Shown: positions 32,427 through 41,664, numbered from the stretch's first letter. The stretch: 64,000 bases of DNA from Streptomyces composti (GCF_012034205.1 NZ_JAATEM010000008.1:62001-126000), one strand, 5' to 3'. Program-made: numbers and translations. Notes: generated by a model from the sequence alone, not told the origin.

Positions 32427-33266
32427 TCAGCGGGCGGCGCGCTGCCCGGCCGGCAGCCAGTCGAAGGACGCGGCGCTGCCGCGGTCGCCGGGCTTGTACT
32501 CCAGGCCGACCCAGCCCTCGTAGCCCGCCTTGCGCAGCTGCTCCAGCAGGTCCTCGAGCGGCAGAGCGCCCGTGCCCGGGGCGCCGCGGCCGGGGCTGTC
32601 GGCGATCTGCACATGGCCGGTCTTCGCGGCGTACTGCTCGATCACCGACGGCAGGTCCTCGCCGTTCATGGCCAGGTGGTAGAGGTCCATCAGGAAGCGC
32701 GCGTTGTCCAGGCCGGTCGCCGCGTTCACCTTGTCCACCACGCCGACGGCGGCGGCCGCCGACACCAGCGGATAGAGCGGCGACTCGGGCTTGTTCAGCG
32801 CCTCGATCAGCAGGATCGCGCCGATCCGGTCGGCCGCCCGGGCGGCGAGGACGAGGTTCTCCAGGGCGAGCGCGTCCTGCTCGGCCGGATCGGCTCCCTC
32901 GACGCGGTTGCCGTACAGGGCGTTGAGCGCAGTGCAGCCGAGCGACCGCGCGAAGTCCGCGGCCACGTCGATGTTGGCGCGGAACCGCTCCGACTCCTCG
33001 CCTGGCAGTGACAGGGCGCCCCGGTCGGGGCCCGGCAGCCTGCCGGCGTAGAAGTTCAGCCCGGTGAGCCGGACTCCGGCGTCCTCGATCGCCGCGCGCA
33101 GCGCGTCGAGTTCGGACTGTTCGGGGGTGGGTGTGTCGGTCCAGGGCCACCACAGCTCGACCGCGGTGAAGCCGGCCGCGGCGGCGGCCGCGGGGCGCTC
33201 CAGGAGCGGGAGTTCCGTGAAGAGGATCGACAGGTTGACGTTGAAGCGCTGGTCTGCGAATCCCAT
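32427..33266 (-). CDS. hyi: Hydroxypyruvate isomerase
   Basis: 279 residues, ATG 33266. TIM-barrel of the xylose-isomerase-like family: N-terminal FNVNLSILFTELPLLERP, metal-site glutamates in LLIEALNKPES and GLEYKPGD, and histidine in FLMDLYHLAMNGED. It interconverts hydroxypyruvate and tartronate semialdehyde. It is the first gene of the hyi-glxR unit, with paired TTCCG/CGGAA operators 31-66 bp upstream. Confidence 0.93.
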   Translation of the reverse strand: MGFADQRFNVNLSILFTELPLLERPAAAAAAGFTAVELWWPWTDTPTPEQSELDALRAAIEDAGVRLTGLNFYAGRLPGPDRGALSLPGEESERFRANIDVAADFARSLGCTALNALYGNRVEGADPAEQDALALENLVLAARAADRIGAILLIEALNKPESPLYPLVSAAAAVGVVDKVNAATGLDNARFLMDLYHLAMNGEDLPSVIEQYAAKTGHVQIADSPGRGAPGTGALPLEDLLEQLRKAGYEGWVGLEYKPGDRGSAASFDWLPAGQRAAR

Positions 33267-33296
33267 CGGTCGCCGCGCTCCCTTCCGTTGAGCGAT

Positions 33297-33332
33297 TTCC
33301 GTATGACGGAAGTTCGTTTCTGCTTAACGGAA
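33297..33332. promoter_or_regulatory. Two operator-like palindromes upstream of hyi
   Basis: TTCCG-TATGA-CGGAA (33,297-33,311) and TTCTG-CTTAA-CGGAA (33,318-33,332), centres 21 bp apart, i.e. two helical turns. The first shares both arms with the gcl site at 26,130. An IclR-type regulator would fit, but none is encoded in the window. Confidence 0.6.
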
Positions 33333-33403
33333 GATTGCCTGGAGGGTTCGCGGCTTGTCAAGAGGGGTCGGCGTGCAGAGGTGCCGCGCGTTAGGTTGAG
33401 CGC

Positions 33404-33655
33404 GTGCGATTGAGAGTGGAGTTCACGACCGAGCCCTTCGACCTGGACGAGGCCCCCCGGCACGCGGTGGTGGCCCGTGAGGTGGTCGAGGCGGCCGACC
33501 TCGACGCCGTGGACGTCGGTCCCTTCGGCAACACCGCCGAGGGGTCCGCGGACGCGGTGCTCGGCGCCGTGGACGCGCTGCTGCGCCGCACCCTCGCGGC
33601 GGGCGCGACCCGGGTCACCCTCCAGGTCAATGTCATCGGGGAGGACCAGGGATGA
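33404..33655 (+). CDS. Small thiamine-binding/YkoF-like protein, 83 aa
   Basis: GTG or ATG-type start at 33404 (M-R-L-R-V-E-F-T-T-E-P-F). Ferredoxin-like strand-helix pattern with VDVGPFGNTAEG and ATRVTLQVNVIG, matching the small DUF77/thiamine-binding family (PF01910-like). Its stop overlaps the next start by ATGA. Divergent from hyi. A ligand-sensing partner of the HTH protein is possible; the ligand is unknown. Confidence 0.7.
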   Translation: MRLRVEFTTEPFDLDEAPRHAVVAREVVEAADLDAVDVGPFGNTAEGSADAVLGAVDALLRRTLAAGATRVTLQVNVIGEDQG

Positions 33656-34020
33656 GCGGTGCGGGTGACGAGCCGTTCATCGCGGCCGTCAAGCCACTGG
33701 TCGACGCCATCGGCGGGCAGCTGATCCCGCCCGACGAGGCCGGCGTCGACGACGTGGTCCTGCAGTGGGAGGGTGCCGACGTCGTCGCCGTGCGTCTGCC
33801 CCAGCTCGCGGACTCGCTCGACCACATCCTGGCCGCTCTGGAGCGCCGCAAGGGCAAGCCGCTCGCCGATCTGGACCGCCGGTCGAAGCAGGAGATCGTA
33901 CGCAATCTGGAGGCGCGCGGCGCCTTCGCGGTGCGCCACGGAGTGGAGACCGTGGCCAGCGCGCTCGGCGTCAGCCGGTTCACCGTCTACAACTACCTCA
34001 ACCGCGAGAAGGGCTCCTGA
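33652..34020 (+). CDS. HTH protein, candidate local regulator, 122 aa
   Basis: ATG 33652 overlaps the previous stop. The N-terminal ~75 residues form a small sensor-like domain (DVVLQWEGADVVAVRLPQLA); the C-terminus holds a helix-turn-helix, VETVASALGVSRFTVYNYLN, of the HTH_22/DauR type. It sits between the hyi and urate units and directly precedes the 34,139 operator, making it a candidate regulator of purine or glyoxylate genes. Confidence 0.78.
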   Translation: MSGAGDEPFIAAVKPLVDAIGGQLIPPDEAGVDDVVLQWEGADVVAVRLPQLADSLDHILAALERRKGKPLADLDRRSKQEIVRNLEARGAFAVRHGVETVASALGVSRFTVYNYLNREKGS

Positions 34021-34138
34021 CCAGCGCTTTCGTGGAGCTGCCGCGGGCCGTCGCCCCCCGTGCGGGCGACGGCCCGCGCGGCTTGTGGCGCATCCTGGAA
34101 CCGGCGCGTGACGGACTCGCAGGTGTTCCCCGGAATTT

Positions 34139-34153
34139 TCAACAAAGTGTTGA
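34139..34153. promoter_or_regulatory. Operator candidate TCAACA-AAG-TGTTGA
   Basis: Palindrome 65 bp upstream of the OHCU decarboxylase start, with arms identical to the site at 31,345 before catalase. Confidence 0.6.
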
Positions 34154-34217
34154 CGTGCTGCCCGTGGCGGCGTTCACTATCGGCACGCCCGTTCAGCACA
34201 AGGCCACGGAGGCTCCC

Positions 34218-34727
34218 GTGACGTCCACATCCACGCCGCCGGGCCTGGCCCGCTTCAACGCCCTCGAGGAGTCCGCAGCCCGCGCCGCGCTCCACGAGGT
34301 GTGTGCCGCCACGGCGTGGGTCCGGCACCTGCTCGCCCACCGCCCCTACGCCGGCCCCGAGGAGCTGTACACCGCCAGCGACGCCGCCATGGCCGAGCTG
34401 ACCACGGCGGACCTCGAGGAGGCGATGGCCGGCCACCCGCCCATCGGCCGCCCCAAGCCAGGCGATCCCACCTCCTCCCGCGAACAGGCCGGCATGGCCG
34501 GCGCCCCGGAGGAGCTCAAGGCGGAGATGCTCGAACTCAACCTGGCCTACCAGGAGAAGTTCGGCCATGTGTTCCTGATCTGCGCCACCGGCCGGACCGG
34601 CGAGCAGATGCGGGACGCCCTGAAGGAACGCATCGGCAACGCGCCGGAGCAGGAGCGCGAGATCGTCCGCACCGAACTGGGGAAGATCAACCGCATCCGC
34701 CTCGCCCGACTCGTCGAACAGGACTGA
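34218..34727 (+). CDS. OHCU decarboxylase
   Basis: 169 residues from GTG 34218 with CGGAGG seven bases upstream. Motifs of 2-oxo-4-hydroxy-4-carboxy-5-ureidoimidazoline decarboxylase: catalytic His in AMAGHPPIGRP (~74), LNLAYQEKFGHVFLICATGRT, and a C-terminal helix ELGKINRIRLARL. It converts OHCU to S-allantoin, the third step from urate. First of three linked genes (next start seven bases after its stop). Confidence 0.94.
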   Translation: MTSTSTPPGLARFNALEESAARAALHEVCAATAWVRHLLAHRPYAGPEELYTASDAAMAELTTADLEEAMAGHPPIGRPKPGDPTSSREQAGMAGAPEELKAEMLELNLAYQEKFGHVFLICATGRTGEQMRDALKERIGNAPEQEREIVRTELGKINRIRLARLVEQD

Positions 34728-34733
34728 CCACGC

Positions 34734-35141
34734 ATGAGCACCGAGACCACCGCTTCCGTGTCCACGCACATCCTGGACACCAGCGCCGGCCGCCCCGCCG
34801 AGGGCGTCGCCGTCCGCCTCCTCGCGCTGCGGGGCGCCGCCCGCTACGGGCAGGGAGGCGAATGGCAGGCGCTCGGCGGCTCCGTGACCGACGCGGACGG
34901 GCGGTGCAAGGACCTCCCGGCACTGCCGGAGGGCACCACCCACGTACGGCTCGACTTCGCCGTCGAACCGTACTTCGAGAAGAAGAAGCAAGCCGAGGCG
35001 CAGCAGGACGCCCCCGCGATTCGGGACAGCGGTGCGTTCTTCCCCGAGGTCGTGATCACCTTCGCGGTCACCCCCGGCGAGCACTACCACGTACCGCTGC
35101 TGCTCAACCCGTTCGGCTACTCCGTTTACCGAGGGAGCTAG
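34734..35141 (+). CDS. 5-Hydroxyisourate hydrolase (transthyretin-like)
   Basis: 135 residues, ATG 34734. Family signatures: N-terminal VSTHILDTSAGRPAEGV, the ARYGQGGEWQ region, and the C-terminal tetrapeptide YRGS, which defines the enzyme against true transthyretins. It hydrolyses 5-hydroxyisourate to OHCU. The urate oxidase gene begins two bases after its stop, so stoichiometric expression is likely. Confidence 0.95.
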   Translation: MSTETTASVSTHILDTSAGRPAEGVAVRLLALRGAARYGQGGEWQALGGSVTDADGRCKDLPALPEGTTHVRLDFAVEPYFEKKKQAEAQQDAPAIRDSGAFFPEVVITFAVTPGEHYHVPLLLNPFGYSVYRGS

Positions 35142-35143
35142 CT

Positions 35144-36067
35144 ATGCCGACCATCCTGGGACAGAACCAGTACGGCAAGGCCGAGAACCGAGTCGTCAAG
35201 ATCACGCGGGACGGCGCCACCCACCACATCAAGGACCTCAACGTCTCCGTCTCCCTGTCCGGCGACATGGAGGAGGTCCACTACTCCGGCTCCAACGCCA
35301 ACGTGCTGCCGACCGACACCACCAAGAACACGGTGTACGCGTTCGCCAAGGAGTACGGCATCGAGTCCGCCGAGCAGTTCGGCATCCACCTCGCGCGGCA
35401 CTTCGTCACCAGCCAGGAGCCGATCCACCGGGCCCGCATCCGTATCGAGGAGTACGCCTGGGAGCGGATCGAGACCTCCGACGCCAACAGCAAGTTCATC
35501 GGCGCCGACGAGGTCAAGCACTCCTTCGTCCGCAAGGGCCAGGAGATCCGCACCACCCAGGTCACCTTCGACGGAGAGAAGTGGGAGGTCATCTCCGGTC
35601 TGAAGGACCTGACGGTGATGAACTCCACCAACTCCGAGTTCTGGGGCTACATCAAGGACAAGTACACCACCCTCAAGGAGGCCTACGACCGCATCCTGGC
35701 CACCGAGGTCTCCGGCAAGTGGCGGTTCAACTGGACCGACGACGAGCAGAAGATGCCCAACTGGGAGAAGTCCTACGAGCAGGTCAGGAAGCACCTGCTG
35801 CAGGCCTTCGCCGAGACGTACTCGCTGTCGCTGCAGCAGACGCTGTACCAGATGGGCGCCCGCGTCATCAACAACCGCAGTGAGATCGACGAGGTGCGCT
35901 TCTCCCTCCCGAACAAGCACCACTTCCTGGTGGACCTGGAGCCGTTCGGGCTGAAGAACGACAACGAGGTGTACTTCGCCGCGGACCGCCCCTACGGCCT
36001 GATCGAGGCCACCATCCTGCGGGACGGCTGCGAGGCGCGGATCCCGGTGGACCTCACCAACCTCTGA
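35144..36067 (+). CDS. Urate oxidase (uricase)
   Basis: 307 residues, ATG 35144 after GAGGGAGCTAGCT. Cofactor-free tunnelling fold with two tandem domains: GQNQYGKAENRVVKITRD at the N-terminus (catalytic Lys), NVLPTDTTKNTVYAFAKE (catalytic Thr), HSFVRKGQE, and LPNKHHFLVDLEPFGL near the end (catalytic His). It oxidises urate to 5-hydroxyisourate with release of H2O2. No peroxisomal-type or signal sequence, so it is cytoplasmic. Confidence 0.96.
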   Translation: MPTILGQNQYGKAENRVVKITRDGATHHIKDLNVSVSLSGDMEEVHYSGSNANVLPTDTTKNTVYAFAKEYGIESAEQFGIHLARHFVTSQEPIHRARIRIEEYAWERIETSDANSKFIGADEVKHSFVRKGQEIRTTQVTFDGEKWEVISGLKDLTVMNSTNSEFWGYIKDKYTTLKEAYDRILATEVSGKWRFNWTDDEQKMPNWEKSYEQVRKHLLQAFAETYSLSLQQTLYQMGARVINNRSEIDEVRFSLPNKHHFLVDLEPFGLKNDNEVYFAADRPYGLIEATILRDGCEARIPVDLTNL

Positions 36068-36189
36068 CGCCGCATCCTCTCGGCACCGCGGCCGGGGAGA
36101 CACCCGACCGGTCTCCCCGGCCCCGTCAAGGCTTCCAGGGTCCTGCCGTGCCCTGCCCGTGAACAGGACGAGACAGCAAGGGACACACC

Positions 36190-37569
36190 ATGGCAGCAGC
36201 CCCGCGCACCGTGATCGAGCACTGCGCGATCGCGACCGTCGACGCCGAGGACACCGAGTACGCCTCCGGCCACCTGGTCCTCGCCGGCGATCGCATCGAG
36301 TCCCTCGGCGCCGGCCCGGCACCCGCGGACCTGCAGAACGTCGTCCGCCGCATCGACGCCTCCGGGCACCTGGCCACCCCCGGCCTGGTCAACACCCACC
36401 ACCACTTCTACCAGTGGCTCACCCGGGGCCTGGCCACCGACCACAACCTGTTCGACTGGCTCGTCGCCCTCTACCCCGTCTGGGCACGCATCGACGAACC
36501 GATGGTGCACGCGGCCGCCCAGGGCTCGCTCGCCATGATGGCCCGCGGCGGCGTCACCACCGCCATGGACCACCACTACGTCTTCCCGCGCGGCTCCGGC
36601 GACCTGTCCGGCGCGATCGTCGCCGCCGCCCGTGACATGGGTGTGCGCCTCACCCTCGCCCGGGGCTCCATGGACCGCGGCGAACAGGACGGCGGCCTGC
36701 CCCCCGACTTCGCCGTCGAGACCCTCGACCAGGCCCTCACCGCCACCGAGGAGACCGTCGCCCGGCACCACGACCCCTCCTCCGACGCGATGACGCAGGT
36801 CGCCGTCGCCCCCTGCTCGCCCTTCTCCGTCTCCACCGAACTGCTGCGCCAGTCCGCCGGACTGGCCCGCCGGCTCGGGGTGCGCCTGCACACCCACGGC
36901 TCGGAGACCGTGGAGGAGGAGAAGTACTGCCACGACCAGTTCGGCATGGGCCCCACCGACTACTTCGAGTCCACCGGCTGGCTCGGCGAGGACGTGTGGA
37001 TGGCGCACTGCGTCCACATGAACGACTCCGACATCGCCGCCTTCGCCCGCACCGGTACCGGCGTCGCCCACTGCCCCTCCTCCAACGCTCGCCTGGCCGC
37101 GGGGATCGCCCGCGTCCCGGACCTGCTCGCCGCCGGCGTCCCCGTCGGCCTGGGCGTGGACGGCACCGCCTCCAACGAGTCCGGCGAACTCCACACCGAA
37201 CTGCGCAACGCCCTGCTGATCAACCGCCTCGGCCGGCACCGCGAGGCCGCGCTCACCGCACGGCAGGCACTCAGGCTCGGCACCCACGGCGGCGCCCGAG
37301 TGCTCGGCCGCGCAGGCGAGATCGGCTCCCTGGAAGCCGGCAAGCTCGCCGACCTGGTGCTGTGGCGGATCGACACCCTCGCCCACTCCTCCATCGCCGA
37401 CCCGGTCGCCGCACTGGTGCTCGGCGCCCCCGCCCCGGTCACCGCCTCCTTCGTCGGCGGCCGGCAGATCGTCGAGAACGGCCGGCTGCTCACCGCCGAC
37501 GAGCACACGATCGCCCGTACCACCCGTACGGAAGCGCAGCGACTGGCACGGATCGCCGCGCAGAACTGA
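36190..37569 (+). CDS. 8-Oxoguanine deaminase (amidohydrolase)
   Basis: 459 residues, ATG 36190. Zinc ligands of the amidohydrolase barrel: NTHHHFYQ (~69), HTHGSETVEEE (~238), HCVHMNDSD (~280) and GVDGTASNESG (~330). The HHH/YQW motif and EEEKY segment fit the 8-oxoguanine deaminase subgroup that deaminates 8-oxoguanine to urate. It lies 122 bp after urate oxidase, so its product feeds the preceding enzymes. A related aminohydrolase such as guanine or hydroxyatrazine deaminase is the alternative. Confidence 0.88.
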   Translation: MAAAPRTVIEHCAIATVDAEDTEYASGHLVLAGDRIESLGAGPAPADLQNVVRRIDASGHLATPGLVNTHHHFYQWLTRGLATDHNLFDWLVALYPVWARIDEPMVHAAAQGSLAMMARGGVTTAMDHHYVFPRGSGDLSGAIVAAARDMGVRLTLARGSMDRGEQDGGLPPDFAVETLDQALTATEETVARHHDPSSDAMTQVAVAPCSPFSVSTELLRQSAGLARRLGVRLHTHGSETVEEEKYCHDQFGMGPTDYFESTGWLGEDVWMAHCVHMNDSDIAAFARTGTGVAHCPSSNARLAAGIARVPDLLAAGVPVGLGVDGTASNESGELHTELRNALLINRLGRHREAALTARQALRLGTHGGARVLGRAGEIGSLEAGKLADLVLWRIDTLAHSSIADPVAALVLGAPAPVTASFVGGRQIVENGRLLTADEHTIARTTRTEAQRLARIAAQN

Positions 37570-37872
37570 ACACCGAGACCACCGGCCGGGAGGGACGGCT
37601 CCCGGCCGGTACCGCGGACCCGAGCGGGGCCCGCGGCGGCCGTCTCCGGGACGCGCGTGATGATCGAGCACGCGCGTCCCGGAACGGCCACCCTCCCCGC
37701 ACCCGGGACACCCAGATGCGACCCATCCTGGCCCCGGCGCGGCTGCTCCGTCCTCCAGGTTCCTCCCCGACTCCGGCTCCGCCCGGGCGGGAAGGCACCC
37801 CACGCCCGCCCCGCACGACCTCCCTGACACCCGCGTCAGAGCCGACGCGCACCCGACCGGAGGAGAGCCGCA
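37570..37872. other. 303-bp gap between deaminase and permease
   Basis: No gene or clear operator is seen; composition is GC-rich and non-coding. It should contain the permease promoter. The permease RBS CCGGAGGAG lies next to 37,873. Confidence 0.5.
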
Positions 37873-39354
37873 GTGGCCGACCACCCCGTAGACGAGACGC
37901 TTCCACCCCTGAAGATGGCGACCACCGGCCTGCAGCATGTGGCCGCCATGTACGCGGGAGTCGTCGCCCCGCCCCTGATCGTCGGCGCGGCCATAGGCCT
38001 GTCCGCCACCGACCTGACCTTCCTCACCGGCGCCTGCCTGTTCACCGCGGGCCTCGCCACCCTGCTGCAGACCATCGGCATCTGGAAGATCGGCGCCCGG
38101 CTGCCCTTCGTCAACGGCGTCACCTTCGCCGGGGTCGCCCCCATGACCGCCGTCGTCGCCGCCACCCCCGACAAGGACGACGCCCTGCCGGTCATCTTCG
38201 GCGCGGTCATCGTCGCCGGACTCCTCGGCTTCCTCGCGGCGCCCTTCTTCAGCAAGGCGGTCCGCTTCTTCCCGCCGGTCGTCACCGGCACCGTCATCAC
38301 CCTGATCGGCGTATCCCTGCTGCCCGTCGCCTTCGGCTGGGCGCAGGGCCCCGACCCCTCCGCCGGCGACTTCGGCTCGGCCACCAACCTCACCCTGGCC
38401 GCCGTCACCCTCGTCATCGTGCTGGTGCTGCGCCGCTTCACCCGGGGCTTCGTCAAGCAGATCGCCGTACTGCTCGGCCTGGTCGCCGGCACGCTCGTCG
38501 CCCTCCCCTTCGGCGTCACCGACTTCTCCCCGGTCGCCGACTCGGCCGTCGTCGGCTTTCCCACCCCGTTCCACTTCGGCACCCCGCAGTTCCAGCTCGC
38601 CGCGATCGTCTCGCTGTGCGTGGTGATGGTCGTCTCCATGACCGAGTCCACCGCCGACATGCTCGCCCTGGGCGAGATCGTCGACCGCCCCGCCGACGAG
38701 AAGACCATCGCGGCCGGCCTGCGCGCCGACACCCTCGGCTCCGCCCTCGCCCCGGTGTTCAACGGCTTCATGTGCAGCGCCTTCGCCCAGAACATCGGCC
38801 TGGTGGCGATGACCAGGATCCGCAGCCGCTATGTCGTGGCCACCGGGGGCGGCTTCCTCGTCCTGATGGGCCTGTGCCCCGTGGCCGCCTCCCTGATCGC
38901 CGTCGTCCCGCGCCCGGTCCTCGGCGGCGCCGGCGTGGTCCTGTTCGGCTCGGTCGCCGCCAGCGGCATCCAGACCCTGGTCCGCGCGGGCCTGGAGAAG
39001 GACAACAACATCCTGATCGTGGCCGTCTCGCTCGCCGTCGGGATCATCCCGATCAGCGCGCCGCAGTTCTACCACGCCTTCCCGGAGACGGCCCGCATCG
39101 TCCTCGACTCCGGCATCTCCACCGGCTGCGTGGTCGCCGTCCTGCTGAACCTCGTCTTCAACCACATCGGAAACGGCCGCCGCGAGGCCGCCGAGGTCAC
39201 CCATCCCATGGATCCCGTGGATCCCGTGGATCCCGTGAATTCCGTGGATCCTGTGGAGACGGGCGTCGCCTCCTCCGAGGAGGCGGGGGCCCGATCCACG
39301 AGGACGGACGAGGAGATCACCGGCTCGGCGAAGAGGGCCCGCTCCACGCCATGA
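37873..39354 (+). CDS. NCS2 nucleobase permease (urate/xanthine type)
   Basis: 493 residues from GTG 37873. Fourteen-helix NAT/NCS2 architecture; the family signature QNIGLVAMT is visible near 300, and the substrate helix motif SMTESTADMLALGEI precedes it. It imports purines such as urate or xanthine with protons or sodium, supplying the catabolic genes. The C-terminal cytoplasmic tail (~445-493) carries a DPVD repeat encoded by tandem GATCCCGTG units, unusual for the family. Confidence 0.92.
   Translation: MADHPVDETLPPLKMATTGLQHVAAMYAGVVAPPLIVGAAIGLSATDLTFLTGACLFTAGLATLLQTIGIWKIGARLPFVNGVTFAGVAPMTAVVAATPDKDDALPVIFGAVIVAGLLGFLAAPFFSKAVRFFPPVVTGTVITLIGVSLLPVAFGWAQGPDPSAGDFGSATNLTLAAVTLVIVLVLRRFTRGFVKQIAVLLGLVAGTLVALPFGVTDFSPVADSAVVGFPTPFHFGTPQFQLAAIVSLCVVMVVSMTESTADMLALGEIVDRPADEKTIAAGLRADTLGSALAPVFNGFMCSAFAQNIGLVAMTRIRSRYVVATGGGFLVLMGLCPVAASLIAVVPRPVLGGAGVVLFGSVAASGIQTLVRAGLEKDNNILIVAVSLAVGIIPISAPQFYHAFPETARIVLDSGISTGCVVAVLLNLVFNHIGNGRREAAEVTHPMDPVDPVDPVNSVDPVETGVASSEEAGARSTRTDEEITGSAKRARSTP
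39205..39255. repeat. 9-bp tandem repeat in permease tail
   Basis: GATCCCGTG repeats about five times with small changes, giving MDPVDPVDPVNSVDPVE. The unit is a multiple of three, so copy-number change keeps frame. Confidence 0.8.
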
Positions 39355-39521
39355 GGTCCGCCGGCAGCTCCGCCTGCCCGATGAACCCGCACCATCGCCC
39401 GGCCCGGCACCCTCGGTGCCGGGCCGGGCGCGGCCGGGCCCGCTGACCGCCGGCGCCTCCGGCACGAACGCGTCGCTGACCGGCTTCGGCTCCCGGTGGA
39501 ACATCCGCTCCCGGATGTCTC

Positions 39522-39944
39522 CTACAGCCCGAACAGCGCCGGATTCCCGGCCAGCTCGCGGAACACCTTGTCCGGCTCCGCGACCAGCCTGCGCTCCCTG
39601 AGGTCCAGCAGCCCGCCCACCGCGGTGATCTCGGCGGACACCGTGCCGTCCGTCTTGGTGATGGCCTGCTCGATGCTGAACGTCTTGCCGCCGCCCCAGG
39701 TGAACACGCAGCTCACATCGACCTCGTCACCGGCGAGCAGCTCCCTGCGGAACTTGATCGTCGTCTCCAGCGCGACCGGCCCCACCCCGTGCGCCTGCAA
39801 CCCCGCCTGGGTGATCCCCGCCTCCTGGAGCAGCGTCCAGCGGGCGTGCTCCGCGTAGTTGAGATACACGGCCTGGTTGAGGTGGCCCTGCACATCGGTC
39901 TCGTAACCCCGGACGGTCACCCGTACGGTGAACGGCTTGCTCAC
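39522..39944 (-). CDS. Acyl-CoA thioesterase, hotdog fold
   Basis: 140 residues from GTG 39944. 4-Hydroxybenzoyl-CoA/YbgC-type motif VRGYETDVQGHLNQAVYLNYAEHARWTLL with the catalytic Asp in ETDVQGHLN. It hydrolyses acyl-CoA thioesters in the cytoplasm; the natural substrate is unclear. It converges with the permease. Confidence 0.9.
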   Translation of the reverse strand: MSKPFTVRVTVRGYETDVQGHLNQAVYLNYAEHARWTLLQEAGITQAGLQAHGVGPVALETTIKFRRELLAGDEVDVSCVFTWGGGKTFSIEQAITKTDGTVSAEITAVGGLLDLRERRLVAEPDKVFRELAGNPALFGL

Positions 39945-40002
39945 TGCGTCCCCTCACGCTGCTGTGCTCGACTGACCTGCCCGACGATCCTGACACGCCC
40001 CC

Positions 40003-40635
40003 TCAGACACGACGCGGCGAGGCCAGCACGTACCGCACCCGCGTCCTCGGGTCGGTGTACTCCCCGGCCTGCCAGCCGGCCCGCTCCAGCGTCGCCGCGC
40101 AGGCGCGCAGCTCGGTGCCGTCGGGCGCGTACACCGCGACCGCCTCCGGCTGCGGCGTCTCCCGCACCCGGTAGCCGTCACCCTCCGGCCCGGCCGGCCG
40201 GTGCCCGGCCGCCTCCAGCGCCAGCGCGGCGGCCTGCACCAGATGCGCACGCTCCCACGGGCAGGGCCGGTCCGTGGCACCGTCCGGGTGGGTCATGCGC
40301 CGCAGCTCCAGCATCCCCTGCCAGGCACTGCGCACCTCCCGCCGCCGCGCCGGCCCCGGCTCGGGGGCCGTCTCCTCACCCCCGGTCCGCGCGGTGAACA
40401 CCCCGCCGGAAGCAGCGGGCCTCTCGGACGGCTCGGGCACCTGCTCGGGCTCCTTCTCCCGGATCCGGTGCCCGGCCGGTGTCAGGAAGTAGTCGTGCGG
40501 CGGCCGCGGATGCCGGAACGCCAGCCCGTTGCGGACCAGCGGCGCCAGCTGCGCCTCGGTGCCCTTCAGCCGCCCGGTGACCGGATCGGCGCTCTCGATC
40601 ACCCGCCGCTGCGCGGCGGTCGGCGGTCGCGACAC
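40003..40635 (-). CDS. Conserved hypothetical protein, 210 aa
   Basis: GTG 40635 with GAAGGAG seven bases upstream. N-terminal winged-helix-like piece (AAQRRVIESADPVTGRL, APLVRNGLAFRHPRPPHDYFLTPAGHRI), a disordered Pro/Glu linker, then a mixed alpha/beta C-terminal domain (AHLVQAAALALEAAGHRPA, VYAPDGTELRACAATLERAGW). Seen in Streptomyces genomes as an uncharacterised protein; possibly DNA-binding. Confidence 0.75.
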   Translation of the reverse strand: MSRPPTAAQRRVIESADPVTGRLKGTEAQLAPLVRNGLAFRHPRPPHDYFLTPAGHRIREKEPEQVPEPSERPAASGGVFTARTGGEETAPEPGPARRREVRSAWQGMLELRRMTHPDGATDRPCPWERAHLVQAAALALEAAGHRPAGPEGDGYRVRETPQPEAVAVYAPDGTELRACAATLERAGWQAGEYTDPRTRVRYVLASPRRV

Positions 40636-40881
40636 GGCACGCTCCTTCCCTTCCCCGAGGGCGCCCGGAAACGAGGCCCCACCGGCTCGGAGCCTACGAC
40701 CGGGCACCGACAGTCCGGCCCGATCCGGCCCGCGGCGACCGGCGCGCGGGTGAGCTTGATCTCATGGGCGCCCGGCCGCGGGAGAGGGGCCCTGACGCGT
40801 GACCGGTTCGTGCCATGATGGATCCGCAGGTTCGCATACCTGCACGTCGGAAGGCCGACACAGCACAGCGAGGAGATCGCC

Positions 40882-41142
40882 ATGGCCACCGGTTCCGCAG
40901 ACAGCCCTGCGACTCTCTACGGGCCCGTGTCGCTCGTTCTCGGTGTGCTCGCGCTGCTCGCCGCGGTGTTCGCCGGCTTCATCGGGATCGCCTTCCCGCT
41001 CCTGTTCGGCTGCCTCGCCGTCACCTTCGCCCTGCTCGGCCTGGGGCGCAGGCTCAACCGGCGGCAGTGCTTCATCGGCCTCGTCCTGGGGGCCCTGAGC
41101 GTGGTCTACCCGATCGTCGCCACCGCTTTCGTGACCGTCTGA
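40882..41142 (+). CDS. Small membrane protein, 86 aa (DUF4190-like)
   Basis: ATG 40882 after GCGAGGAG. Two long hydrophobic segments: VSLVLGVLALLAAVFAGFIG and FPLLFGCLAVTFALLGLG, then RRLNRRQCFIGLVLGALSVVYPIV. This matches small actinobacterial DUF4190-type proteins. Function unknown. Confidence 0.75.
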   Translation: MATGSADSPATLYGPVSLVLGVLALLAAVFAGFIGIAFPLLFGCLAVTFALLGLGRRLNRRQCFIGLVLGALSVVYPIVATAFVTV

Positions 41143-41664
41143 GTTCGCCGACTGCCTGAATTCGCCGACCGCCTGAGTTCGACCGCCTGACGCGGCGCCG
41201 CCCGCGGTCTTGGCGACCGGTGCCCCTGGCTGCCCTCGGCCGGCCTTCTGGGATGTCATGCACCTGGCATTGATGGCACTTTCGGGCACTGCCCGACGGG
41301 GCACTGCCCAAGGAGACACTTACGCCCCAACGGCCGTCCTTCCTAGGGTCATTGGCATGTCCTCTGCCCGAGGGAAGGCCGTGGCGGTCAGCCACATCGC
41401 ACGGCCGTCGACGCCGTAGGCCTCACTCCGGCATCGTCCGCCGCCGCGCGCCTGCCCGGACCGAACCTCTGGCAGCGCGCCGCGCGTTCAGCCCCCTTCA
41501 TCCGCGCCGACCGGGCGTGCCTTCGCCTGCCGCACAGCGGCGGCGGATGTCCCCCGGTCACGCGGGCCGGGGCCGTGAGGCCCGCAGCGCCCGGGCAGCG
41601 AGGTGCGGGAACCGCCCGCGCCCATCGGACCAGCAGTGGCACGCAGAGTACGGAAGGACCACAC
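41143..41664. other. 522-bp gap with short direct repeats
   Basis: No gene supported. 41,143-41,190 contains three imperfect copies of TTCGCCGACnGCCTGA. 41,275-41,320 contains GGCACT three times (41,275, 41,285, 41,300) plus GACACT, a possible regulator-binding cluster for the secreted-protein gene. Confidence 0.5.
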
